This document shows positions 8,052 through 19,189 of a stretch of DNA of 64,000 nt, piece after piece (within the stretch, counting starts at the first letter, position 1; every line of letters starts with the position of its first letter). The notes under the pieces were generated by a model, which made no database searches, had not been told where the DNA came from, and saw only the letters and a list, made by a program, of their open reading frames with translations. The stretch is from Flavonifractor sp. An10 (GTDB lineage Bacteria > Bacillota > Clostridia > Oscillospirales > Oscillospiraceae), in the NCBI RefSeq assembly GCF_002161215.1, contig NZ_NFMB01000012.1, positions 1 to 64,000 of the forward strand, given 5' to 3'. A program made the position numbers and the translations under genes.

Positions 8052-9443
8052 ATGAACATGACGAAGATCCCCCACCGCCTGTACCTGACCGAAGACCAGA
8101 TGCCCCAGAAATGGTTCAACCTGCGCGCCGCCATGCCTGAGCAGCCCGACCCCCTGATCCACCCCGGCACCCTCCAGCCCCTGGGGGTGGACGATCTGTC
8201 CCCCATCTTCTGTGAGGAGCTGGCCCGGCTGGAGCTGGACGGCGCCACCGAGTACGTGGACATCCCGGAGCCCGTCCGGGACGTGTACAAGATGTACCGC
8301 CCCTCCCCGCTGGTGCGGGCCTATGAGCTGGAGAAGGCCCTGGACACCCCGGCGAAGATCTACTACAAGTTCGAGGGCAACAACACCTCCGGCTCCCACA
8401 AGCTCAACTCCGCCGTGGCCCAGGCGTACTACGCCAAGCTGCAGGGCCTCACCGGCGTCACCACCGAGACCGGCGCGGGCCAGTGGGGCACCGCCCTGGC
8501 CGAGGCGTGCAGCTACTTCGGCCTGACCTGCGACGTGTATATGGTCAAGTGCTCCTACGAGCAGAAGCCCTTCCGCAAGGCGGTGATGGGGGTGTTCGAC
8601 GCCCAGGTGACCGCCTCCCCCTCCCCCACCACCGACATCGGCCGCAAGATTCTGGCCGAGACGCCGGACACCACCGGCAGCCTGGGCTGCGCCATCTCCG
8701 AGGCGGTGGAGGCCGCCCTGAACAGCGGTGGCACCAAGCGCTATGTGCTGGGCAGCGTGCTCAACCAGGTGCTGCTCCACCAGTCCATCATCGGCCTGGA
8801 GAGCAAAATCGCCATGGAGCAGCTGGGCGAGTACCCCGACGTGGTGGTGGGGTGCGCCGGCGGCGGCTCCAACCTGGGCGGGCTGATCGCCCCCTTCATG
8901 GCCGACAAGCTCCGGGGGGTGAAGAACCCCCGCATCGTGGCGGTGGAGCCCGCCTCCTGCCCCTCCTTCACCCGGGGCAAGTACGCCTACGACTTCTGCG
9001 ACACCGGCAGGGTTACCCCCCTGGCCCGGATGTACACCCTGGGCTGCGGCTTCATCCCCTCCGCCAACCACGCCGGCGGCCTGCGCTACCACGGCATGAG
9101 CCCCATCCTCTCCAAGCTCTACCACGACGGGTATATGGAGGCCGTGGCCTACGAGCAGACCAGGGTTTTCGAGGCCGCCGTCCTCTTCGCCAAGCGGGAG
9201 ACCATCCTCCCCGCCCCCGAATCCGCCCACGCCATCCGGGGCGCCATCGACGAGGCCCTGAAATGTAAGGAGTCCGGCGAGGCCAAGACCATCCTCTTCG
9301 GCCTCACCGGCACCGGCTACTTCGACATGACCGCCTATGAGAACTATCTCAGCGGGCAGATGAGCGACTCCATCCCCACCGACGAGGAGCTGCAGAAGGG
9401 CTTCGACTCCCTGCCCAAAATCCCCCAGAACGAGGGGATCTGA
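8052..9443 (+). CDS. trpB: Tryptophan synthase beta chain, TrpB2 (TrpB-like) type
   Basis: A PLP enzyme that condenses indole with L-serine (or a related reaction) to give L-tryptophan. The 463-residue length, longer than the ~400 of classical TrpB, and the N-terminal FNL...PLIHPGTL region mark the TrpB2 subgroup. The PLP lysine is in GSHKLNSA (about residue 117) and the phosphate-binding glycine loop is GCAGGGSNLGG (about 268-278). ATG at 8052 follows AAAGGAG; the leader upstream is a Trp T-box. It stands alone: no trpA or other trp gene is adjacent, consistent with TrpB2 acting without TrpA, for example salvaging indole. Confidence 0.93.
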   Translation: MNMTKIPHRLYLTEDQMPQKWFNLRAAMPEQPDPLIHPGTLQPLGVDDLSPIFCEELARLELDGATEYVDIPEPVRDVYKMYRPSPLVRAYELEKALDTPAKIYYKFEGNNTSGSHKLNSAVAQAYYAKLQGLTGVTTETGAGQWGTALAEACSYFGLTCDVYMVKCSYEQKPFRKAVMGVFDAQVTASPSPTTDIGRKILAETPDTTGSLGCAISEAVEAALNSGGTKRYVLGSVLNQVLLHQSIIGLESKIAMEQLGEYPDVVVGCAGGGSNLGGLIAPFMADKLRGVKNPRIVAVEPASCPSFTRGKYAYDFCDTGRVTPLARMYTLGCGFIPSANHAGGLRYHGMSPILSKLYHDGYMEAVAYEQTRVFEAAVLFAKRETILPAPESAHAIRGAIDEALKCKESGEAKTILFGLTGTGYFDMTAYENYLSGQMSDSIPTDEELQKGFDSLPKIPQNEGI

Positions 9444-10110
9444 GAAAGCCGCGGTCTTCCGGCAGCAGGGCGCGGCATCCCTGACGCGCCGCCCGACTCC
9501 CTGCAAGGCGGAACGGGCCGCCGAGGGCGGCGGCCCCGGCGCGCGTATCAACTGCCGGGCCCGCAGGGGCGGATATCCTCCGCCCGAAGCCTTCCCCCCC
9601 ACAGGGGGGAAGGTGGCGCGGCCAAGCCGCGGCGGATGAGGGGCTCCACGTTCTCACACCGGGGGCGCCCCTCGCGGGACGGGCCTGCCCGGCCGGGGCC
9701 CCCATTTCTTCCCGAAGAAATGGGGAGAAAGAAGGGCCGGGGGGCTTCGCCCGCCCTGGGCCCCCCAGTACGGGGGCTCATGGCGGCGGCAGGCTGTACA
9801 GAGAAGGCAAGAACCGGGCGTGCATCCACGCCCGGTTCCTTTTTGGTTTCGTGACAGGCGCTGTCGCGCCCTGGGCGGCACGCATCGATCACCCCGCAAG
9901 CCCTGATCATTGCCACACTGTACCGGCCTGGCCCGCCGGGCCGCCGCCGGTGCCATGCCGCTGAAATATCGGGGCAGTTGCGGCAGCCATCCGTAGGGGC
10001 GCACCTATGTGTGCGCCCGCTTGCCTGCGTATCCACCAACCCGTGGGGCGCGACGACCTCGGCGCGCCATCCAACTGCCTGGGTGCCCCCCGGGGTGCCC
10101 CGGCGAAACT
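9444..10110. repeat. Mosaic of intergenic repeats, no gene
   Basis: A 667-base gene-free stretch assembled from repeat units seen elsewhere in the window. In order: a GGTGGCGCGGC...GCGGCGGATGAGGGG unit (9587-9643, related to 60828-60957), a CAGGGGCGGATATC palindrome (9564-9586), a CATTTCTTC-CCG-GAAGAAATG hairpin (9706-9728, also near 17758), a hairpin ACCGGGCGTG...CACGCCCGGT with trailing T run (9812-9843, also 46705-46738), a ~115-bp unit ending GCCGCTGAAATA (9856-9971, also 18026-18140 and 46751-46870), and GTAGGGGC- and GGGGCGCGAC-type palindromes (9993-10070). The T-tailed hairpin may serve as the trpB terminator. Confidence 0.75.
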
Positions 10111-10115
10111 TTGTG

Positions 10116-10144
10116 TTGCACATTGTCCCCCGGGTGGTTATAAT
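10116..10144 (+). promoter_or_regulatory. Sigma-A promoter for the F420-ligase-like gene
   Basis: TTGCAC at 10116-10121 and a perfect TATAAT at 10139-10144, spacer 17; the ATG is 34 bases downstream. Confidence 0.85.
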
Positions 10145-10178
10145 AGGGGGGACATCAAACACAAAAGAAGGTTTTGCC

Positions 10179-10895
10179 ATGGAATTCCGCGCAAACGAGG
10201 GAAAAAGCGTCACCATAGAGGTAAACGGAAAGACCTACGCCCGCCACGCCATTCAGACCCACTTCGTGCAGGTGGGCGAGAGCTATGTGGAGCTGGTGGA
10301 GAAGTACGTCAAGCCGGTGTGGCAGCCGGGGGATCTCCTCTCCTCCAGCGAGAAGATCATCGGCCTGTGCCAGAAGCGGGTGGTGTACAAGAAGGACATG
10401 AAGGTGGGCTGGCTGGCCCGGTTCCTGTCCCGGTTCGCCTCCCACTCCTCCGCCGGCATCGGGGTGGACAGCCCCTACAAGATGCAGTTCGCCATCAATG
10501 AGCGGGGGGCCCTGTTCGTGATCTGGGCGGCCATCTGCGCCGGCTTCGGCAAGCTCTTCGGCAAGCGGGGCGTGTTCTACGAGATGGTGGGCCAGGAGGT
10601 GTCCGGCCTGGACGGCTTCTATGACCACGAGTTCCAGGAGTACGGCGAGTTCGGCATCCGCATCCCGGAGAACCCCGGCAAGGTGTGCGACGAGATTGAG
10701 GCCGCCACCGGGGTGCAGGCCATGATCGTGGACGCCAACGACCTGAACGTGGAGATCCTGGGCAAGGCCTCCTCCATCACCCTGGATGACGAGACCCTGA
10801 AGGGCCTGATCCGGGACAACCCGGCGGGCCAGTCCCGGGAGCTGACCCCCTTTATCCTCATCCGCGAGGTAAAGGAGGAGGGCGAGACCGCCTGA
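10179..10895 (+). CDS. F420-0:gamma-glutamyl ligase-like domain protein (CofE fold)
   Basis: 238 residues resembling the CofE/F420-ligase family (glutamate ligation to a phospholactate-type acceptor). Family-like features are the PGDLLSSSEKIIG segment near residue 47 (matching GD-hydrophobic-SxKI of CofE), the following basic stretch, and ANDLNVEILG near residue 190 (the D-x-N motif region). Firmicutes of this kind are not known to make F420, so the substrate is probably different; no cof genes are nearby. The ATG at 10179 lies downstream of a strong promoter with only a weak RBS (AAAAGAAGG). Single-gene unit ended by the hairpin at 10928-10963. Confidence 0.62.
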   Translation: MEFRANEGKSVTIEVNGKTYARHAIQTHFVQVGESYVELVEKYVKPVWQPGDLLSSSEKIIGLCQKRVVYKKDMKVGWLARFLSRFASHSSAGIGVDSPYKMQFAINERGALFVIWAAICAGFGKLFGKRGVFYEMVGQEVSGLDGFYDHEFQEYGEFGIRIPENPGKVCDEIEAATGVQAMIVDANDLNVEILGKASSITLDDETLKGLIRDNPAGQSRELTPFILIREVKEEGETA

Positions 10896-10927
10896 CTTCC
10901 GCAGCACTCCACCATGAAGATTCCATT

Positions 10928-10963
10928 AAAAAGAGCGAAAGTGCGTTGCACTTTCGCTCTTTT
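10928..10963. terminator. Bidirectional-looking terminator whose 3' arm carries the next promoter
   Basis: GAGCGAAAGTGC and GCACTTTCGCTC form a perfect 12-bp stem with loop GTT, flanked by AAAAA on the left and TTTT on the right. The 3' arm contains the TTGCAC -35 box of the downstream promoter. Confidence 0.85.
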
Positions 10964-10973
10964 CTGCTACAAT
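10946..10973 (+). promoter_or_regulatory. Promoter for the LTA-synthase-like gene, nested in the terminator
   Basis: TTGCAC at 10946-10951 lies inside the terminator hairpin; TACAAT at 10968-10973 follows after 16 bases. If the hairpin extrudes or is transcribed through, read-through and initiation here could interfere. Confidence 0.65.
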
Positions 10974-11015
10974 AGGGTTTACGTAAACTTCTTGTAAAGG
11001 CAGAGACACCGACCC

Positions 11016-12890
11016 ATGACTTACACCGTAGAAACACCCCGCAGCAAAAAACGCCGCCTCCGCTGGCCCAAGCTCCCGCTCGCGGAGCGGCAGCTGGCCT
11101 GGACGGGCCGGGCCCTGCTGCTCCTCCTCCCCGTGCTGGCCTTTGTGCTGGTGGAGTATCTGAACTACAACAGCTGGGACGACTTCACCCCTGTCCAGAT
11201 TGCCCTCAACCTGGCCTGGTACTACCTGCTGGAGCTGGTGTTCTACTTCGTCCGTCGGCGGCGGCGCATCGCGGCGGCCAAGTGGGCCTTCGGCATCGCC
11301 TGGGGCATCGGCATGGCCAACCACTACTTAATCTCCTTCCGGGGCCGCACCCTGTTCCCCGGCGACTTCCTCACCCTGCGCACGGCGGCCAACGTGGCGG
11401 GCAACTACGACTACCGCCCCGACTCCATGCAGTGGCTCACCATCGGCATCTTCGCGGCGGTGCTGGTGCTCCTGTCCTTCCTCCCCAGGGAGGAGAAGCG
11501 GCCCTTCGACTGGCGGGGCTTTGCCCCCGCGGCGGCGGGAGCGGCGGTGTTCCTGGCGGCCTTCTTCGGCACCGGCTGGGTGGAGGGCCTGGGCATCGAG
11601 CCCTCCATGTGGACGACCCGGGGCAACGGCCTGGTGCTCAACTTCACCGTGTGCCTGAAATACATGAAGGTGGAGAAGCCGGACAGCTACTCCCAGGAGA
11701 CGTTGGCGGCCCTGGCCGGGGAGAACCCCAGCGACGCCGCCGATGCGGCGGCCTCGGCGGACGGGGGCATCCGGCCGGTGAATGTGATCGTGATCATGAA
11801 CGAGTCCCTCTCCGATCTCTCCGTCCTCCCCGGGGTGGAGAGCAATATGGACGCCATGCCCTTCCTCCGCTCCCTCACCGAGAACACCGTCAAGGGCTAC
11901 GCCTACTCCTCCGTGTTCGGCGGCACCACCGCCAACTCGGAGTACGAGTTCCTCACCGGCAACACCACCGCCTTCCTCCCCGCCGGCACGGTGCCCTACC
12001 AGATGTACGTCTCCCCCGGCGACCCCTCCCTGGTGGGCCAGATGGAGGCCCTGGGGTATACCACCATCGCCGCCCACCCCTACCGCTCCTCCGGCTGGAA
12101 CCGGCCCACGGTGTACGCCGACTACGGCTTTGATGAGGTCTATTTCGAGAGCGACTTCCAGGATCGGGCGTACATGCGGGGGGACGCGCGCACCGGCTAC
12201 GTCACCGACCGGTGCGACTACGAGAACCTGATCCGCTGGTACGAGGAGAAGGAGGAGGGGCAGCCCCTGTTCCTCTTCAACGTGACCATGCAGAACCACT
12301 CCGCCTATCAGATGGCGTGGACGAACCTGCCCAAGGAGGTGTGGCTCACCGGGGAGCTGGAAAACCGCTTCCAGACGGTGAACCAGTACCTCTCCCTGGT
12401 GTACCAGAGCGACCAGGCCTTCGAGTATCTGATCGACTACTTCTCCCAGGTGGAGGAGCCCACCATGATCCTCCTGTTCGGCGACCACCAGCCCCAGGTT
12501 GCCACCAACTTCTACACCGACGTGCTGGGCACCAACCCCGACACCGCCGACGCCCAAAAGAAGCAGATGGTGCCCTTCGTGCTGTGGGCCAACTACGACA
12601 TCCCGGAGGCCCAGGGGGTGGAGCTGTCCCTCAACTACCTGTCCGCCCTGCTGATGGACACCGCCAACCTGCCCATGACCGGGTATCAGAAGTTCCTCTC
12701 CCAGCTGTGGGAGACCGCCCCGGTGATCAACACCGTGGGCATCCGGGACGCCCAGGGGAACTGGTACGGGGAGAACGCCGCCCTGCCGGAGGAGCTGGAC
12801 GGGGCCATTGAGGACTACAAGGTGCTGCTCTACAACAACGTGTTTGACAAAAAGGATCGGGTGGAAAACTTCTTCACCCTGTCGGACTAG
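11016..12890 (+). CDS. LTA synthase family phosphoglycerol transferase (sulfatase fold)
   Basis: A 624-residue membrane enzyme that transfers glycerol-phosphate from phosphatidylglycerol to a lipoteichoic-acid-type or glycan acceptor outside the cell. The N-terminus has about five membrane spans (residues ~28-210), followed by an extracellular alkaline-phosphatase/sulfatase-like domain. Visible catalytic features: metal-binding VIMNES near residue 265, the nucleophile Thr in FGGTTANSEYEFLTG near 304, and GDHQP near 490. ATG at 11016, with a weak upstream GGCAGAGAC. It is monocistronic between two hairpins. Acceptor specificity cannot be read from sequence. Confidence 0.88.
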   Translation: MTYTVETPRSKKRRLRWPKLPLAERQLAWTGRALLLLLPVLAFVLVEYLNYNSWDDFTPVQIALNLAWYYLLELVFYFVRRRRRIAAAKWAFGIAWGIGMANHYLISFRGRTLFPGDFLTLRTAANVAGNYDYRPDSMQWLTIGIFAAVLVLLSFLPREEKRPFDWRGFAPAAAGAAVFLAAFFGTGWVEGLGIEPSMWTTRGNGLVLNFTVCLKYMKVEKPDSYSQETLAALAGENPSDAADAAASADGGIRPVNVIVIMNESLSDLSVLPGVESNMDAMPFLRSLTENTVKGYAYSSVFGGTTANSEYEFLTGNTTAFLPAGTVPYQMYVSPGDPSLVGQMEALGYTTIAAHPYRSSGWNRPTVYADYGFDEVYFESDFQDRAYMRGDARTGYVTDRCDYENLIRWYEEKEEGQPLFLFNVTMQNHSAYQMAWTNLPKEVWLTGELENRFQTVNQYLSLVYQSDQAFEYLIDYFSQVEEPTMILLFGDHQPQVATNFYTDVLGTNPDTADAQKKQMVPFVLWANYDIPEAQGVELSLNYLSALLMDTANLPMTGYQKFLSQLWETAPVINTVGIRDAQGNWYGENAALPEELDGAIEDYKVLLYNNVFDKKDRVENFFTLSD

Positions 12891-12895
12891 CCAAA

Positions 12896-12937
12896 GGCCC
12901 GGCGCACGGAGTGTTTCGTGCGCCGGGCCGTATTTTT
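12896..12937 (+). terminator. Strong intrinsic terminator after the LTA-synthase-like gene
   Basis: GGCCCGGCGCACG and CGTGCGCCGGGCC form a perfect 13-bp stem with a 7-base loop, followed by GTATTTTT. The mfd gene converges on it from the right. Confidence 0.9.
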
Positions 12938-12947
12938 CTGAGCCTAG

Positions 12948-16457
<3,510 letters not shown>

Positions 16458-16566
16458 GGGGCACCTCTCAATAAAATAGAAAATTTTGGAAGCCACAGGC
16501 ATGCCGGTATCCGGCCGGGCCGGCTCCGACGGGCCGGGCTTCATAAAAATAAAGTCAGTTTTCCTA

Positions 16567-16594
16567 TTGACTTTAATTTTATTTATGTTATACT
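16567..16594 (+). promoter_or_regulatory. Sigma-A promoter for the DUF2089 operon
   Basis: TTGACT at 16567-16572 and TATACT at 16589-16594, spacer 16, in an AT-rich pocket. An AAAGGAG precedes the first start codon. Confidence 0.82.
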
Positions 16595-16629
16595 CAATTT
16601 TGTTAAAACTTTTGGAAAGGAGCAGCGCA

Positions 16630-16932
16630 TTGGATCTGAATCAAATCCCCCAGTGGCTCCTGGCGCTGGAGCCGGAGGACATAGCCTTCCTGAAAAACTT
16701 CGTCCTGAAATCGGGCTCCCTGAAGGAGATCGCCCGGCTCTACGGGGTCTCCTACCCCACCGTCCGGCTGCGGCTGGACAAGCTCATTCAGAAAATCGAG
16801 CTGAGCGACCAGCAGAAGGAGGCGCCCTTCTCCGCCTTCATCAAGGGCCTGGCCGTGGACGGGCGGGTGGATCTGGACACCGCCAAGCTCATCATCGACA
16901 GATATCAGAGAGAAAAGGAGGCAGACGCATGA
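16630..16932 (+). CDS. DUF2089 family putative DNA-binding protein
   Basis: 100 residues, all typical of DUF2089: WLLALEPEDIAFLKNFVLKSGSLKEIARLYGVSYPTVR (broken here only in listing) covers a helix-turn-helix with the motif KEIARLYGVSYPTVRLRLD at about residues 31-49. The start is a TTG at 16630, seven bases after AAAGGAG; no in-frame ATG exists near it. Role unknown, presumably a transcriptional regulator. The stop overlaps the start of a small membrane protein (ATGA), a layout like regulator-plus-membrane-partner cassettes (for example anti-sigma-like pairs), which is inference. Confidence 0.85.
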   Translation: MDLNQIPQWLLALEPEDIAFLKNFVLKSGSLKEIARLYGVSYPTVRLRLDKLIQKIELSDQQKEAPFSAFIKGLAVDGRVDLDTAKLIIDRYQREKEADA

Positions 16933-17204
16933 ATCCGCTGCTTACCCTGGCCGCCGCCGCGGCAATTACCGTGTTCCACATCTGGGCCTCCCGGAGAAGG
17001 CCCAGGTACTGGTATCTGGGCGGCATCGTCCCCGCCCTGTGGATTGGGGCCGTTGTTTTCCTGCTGGCAAACGGCATGATCCGCCCGGCGGAGGACTGGA
17101 AGATGCTGCTCTTCCCCACCGCCATTCTCCTGCTCATCTGGCTGGAGGGCCATCAGGCCGCCAGGAAAAAAGAGCTGGAGCGCATGAGGGCAAAGGATCT
17201 GTAA
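16929..17204 (+). CDS. Small two-span membrane protein, function unknown
   Basis: 91 residues; translationally coupled to the DUF2089 gene by a 4-base overlap. Hydrophobic spans at about residues 4-20, 28-47 and 58-74 (two or three spans), then a basic tail. The last residues RMRAKDL match those of the next protein (KMRAKDL), and 23 bases around the two stops are identical, pointing to a shared origin of the 3' ends. No family recognised. Confidence 0.75.
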   Translation: MNPLLTLAAAAAITVFHIWASRRRPRYWYLGGIVPALWIGAVVFLLANGMIRPAEDWKMLLFPTAILLLIWLEGHQAARKKELERMRAKDL

Positions 17205-17250
17205 CGCACAAAGCCACCATTTATCCATACATGAAAAAGGAGCATCTGAT

Positions 17251-17523
17251 ATGAGAGCCTTGCTTGTACTCCTGTTGACCTTTGTAATCCTGGCCGTGCA
17301 GTTCCATCTGGGCCTTCGGAAAAGGAAGCTGCTGGGCGCCGTTCTGCCGGCAGTCATGGCGGCACTGTTCGTCTTCATCAGCCTTGCGGGAAAAACGACG
17401 GAATATATCGCCGCGGGGATCCTCTGCGTCATCGCCATCGTGATCGTGTGGGCAGTGGGATATGCCAAATCCGCCAAGCACGAAAAGGCTGCGCTGGACA
17501 AGATGAGGGCAAAGGATCTGTAA
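17251..17523 (+). CDS. Small membrane protein sharing its C-terminus with its neighbour
   Basis: 90 residues with three hydrophobic stretches (about 2-19, 27-46, 49-68) and the C-terminal tail KMRAKDL. RBS AAAAAGGAG eight bases before the ATG. It follows the previous gene after 46 bases, so it is probably in the same transcript. Its codon use is less GC-rich than that of nearby housekeeping genes. Function unknown; the pair may be partner proteins of the DUF2089 regulator. Confidence 0.75.
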   Translation: MRALLVLLLTFVILAVQFHLGLRKRKLLGAVLPAVMAALFVFISLAGKTTEYIAAGILCVIAIVIVWAVGYAKSAKHEKAALDKMRAKDL

Positions 17524-18508
17524 CGGTCTACGCCAGAGCATTCCCGGCGGGTATCCGCCCGTTTGCCCCCGCAACCACTGACCTCGTGGGGCGCGACGAC
17601 TCGGCGCGCCCTGCCATCCTCTGACCATTCACTGGGGGCTCCCCCGTGGAACACGCCTACACGGCGGGTGGCAACTGCCGTGCCCTGTAGGGGCGGATAG
17701 TATCCGCCCGCCCGGTGGAGGCTCGGCCTCCCGGCGGGGGCCTGCCCGGCCGGGGCCCCCATTTCTTCCCGAAGAAATGGGGGGAAAGAAGGGGCCGGGG
17801 GTGTGCCCCCGGCGCCCCCCCAGTACGTGGGCTGTTGGCGGCGGTGGGTTGTACGGACAGGGCAAAGACCGGGCGTGCATTGCCGCCCGCCCCATTGGCG
17901 CTTGCGGTAATTGGGGCCCCCGCCGAAGCCCAGCGAAGCGGGTTCGGTGGGGAGAGGAGGCCCAGCGGAGGGAGTGAGCTTTCGGGCCTGCCCGGAAGCG
18001 AACGATCCGTAGCTTGGGCCGACGACGCCGCGCCTTGGGCGGCACGCATCGGGATTGCCCCGCAAGCCCTGATATCTGCTGCACTGTACCGACACGGCCC
18101 GCCGGGCCGCCGTCGGCGCCTTGCCGCCGAAATACTATGGCGCTTGTGGCGGCGGGAAACGGCGCGTCAGGGATGCCGCGCCCTACAGTGTCGCTCCCGA
18201 GCGGCGGAGGCGTTACGAAGTAAGCCTTCGCCGCCGGTATGTTACCTGTAGCACAGCTCGGGGGAAGTTCCAAGAAGGGGGAATCGCAATTCCCCCTTTT
18301 TGGTCGATCTAAGGTGGGGGCGTGGGGGAGGGAACTCGAAATCCCTCCCCCACCCTTTCTTTCTCCCCACTTTCTTTCGGAAAGAAAGTGGGGCCGCCGG
18401 AGGCCGGGCCTCCATGGGGCGGGCGGCCACAGGCCGCCCCTACAGACCATGGCAGTTGACACGCGCGCCGGGGTCGTCGCGCGCCACGGGCCCGGCGGTT
18501 GACGGCCC
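17524..18508. repeat. Long mosaic of intergenic repeats, no gene
   Basis: 985 gene-free bases made of repeat units: GGGGCGCGACGACTCGG palindrome (17586-17612), GTAGGGGC palindrome (17687-17710), CATTTCTTC-CCG-GAAGAAATG hairpin (17758-17782), the two-hairpin element (17914-18015), the ~115-bp unit (18026-18140), a ~120-bp unit with the stems GGCGGAGGCG...CGCCGCC and CCAAGAAGGGGGAA...TTCCCCC (18191-18310, 90% like 51010-51125 inverted), a CCCCACTTTCTTTC-GGAAAGAAAGTGGGG hairpin (18374-18403), and further GGGGC-type palindromes (18425-18493). It splits the usual pth-mfd neighbourhood. Confidence 0.75.
17914..18015 (-). repeat. Two-hairpin covarying repeat, copy 1
   Basis: Read on the minus strand: stem GCTT-c-CGGGC with GCCCG-a-AAGC (17999-17978), then the constant CATTCCCTCC-like linker, then CCCCACCGAA...TTCGGCGGGG (17952-17917). 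Related copies lie at 34436-34550, 36632-36732 and 40040-40150 with different but still pairing stem sequences. Confidence 0.75.
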
Positions 18509-19105
18509 CTAGCCGTTAAACCGGTTCATGGCCTTATCGGGGCCGTGTTCGACATAGCACGCCACGGCGGCGGCAGCCTTTTTCACCGCCGCCTGGATGG
18601 TTTTCAGATCCTCCCCGGTGAACTTGGAGAGCACCCAGTCGGCCATATCGTAATCGGGGTGGGGCTTCTCCCCCACGCCGATTTTGATCCGGGGGAACTG
18701 GTCGGTGCCCAGATGCTGGATGATGCTTTTGAGGCCGTTGTGCCCCCCGGCGGAGCCGCTCTTGCGGATGCGCAGCTTGCCGATGGGCAGGGACACGTCG
18801 TCGGAGATGACCAGCACCCGCTCGGGGGGGATCTTGTAGAACCGGGCGGCCTCCCCCACGGCCTCGCCGGACAGGTTCATATAGGTCACCGGCTTCATGA
18901 GCAGCACCCTGGCGCCCCCCAGCTCCACGGTGTTGGTGAGGGCGCGGTGCTTCAGCCTCTGCACCGGCACCCGCGCCCGCTCGGCCAGCTCGTCCACGGT
19001 GAGAAAGCCCACGTTGTGGCGGGTATTCTCGTACTTGTCGCCCGGGTTGCCCAGGCCCACCACCAGCCACTCGGCGCCGGAGCTTCGATTTCTGTCAAAA
19101 AACAA
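18509..19105 (-). CDS. pth: Peptidyl-tRNA hydrolase
   Basis: Frees tRNA from peptidyl-tRNA that drops off ribosomes. Family motifs: VGLGNPGDKYENTRHNVGF near the N-terminus with the catalytic His of TRHNVG, the KPVTYMNLSGEAV block, SDDVSLPIGKLRIRKSGSAGGHNGLKS (split across the middle; the GGHNG loop is diagnostic) and the PRIKIGVG segment. The start chosen is a TTG at 19105, six bases after GGAGGG, giving 198 residues; an upstream ATG at 19126 has no good RBS. Downstream of prs with an 84-base gap, as in the common glmU-prs-pth-mfd order. Confidence 0.95.
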   Translation of the reverse strand: MFFDRNRSSGAEWLVVGLGNPGDKYENTRHNVGFLTVDELAERARVPVQRLKHRALTNTVELGGARVLLMKPVTYMNLSGEAVGEAARFYKIPPERVLVISDDVSLPIGKLRIRKSGSAGGHNGLKSIIQHLGTDQFPRIKIGVGEKPHPDYDMADWVLSKFTGEDLKTIQAAVKKAAAAVACYVEHGPDKAMNRFNG

Positions 19106-19189
19106 GGTTTTCCCTCCACGCGGCAACAGGGGCGGAGCAACGCTCCGCCCCTCGCCGTTATGGTTTTCGTTTGGTTCAGCCGCCGGTTC

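Noticed and set aside
9444-10178. Several open frames of 90-220 codons in the gap after trpB
   Set aside because: All run through palindromic repeat units, lack ribosome-binding sites and change frame between copies of the same repeat.
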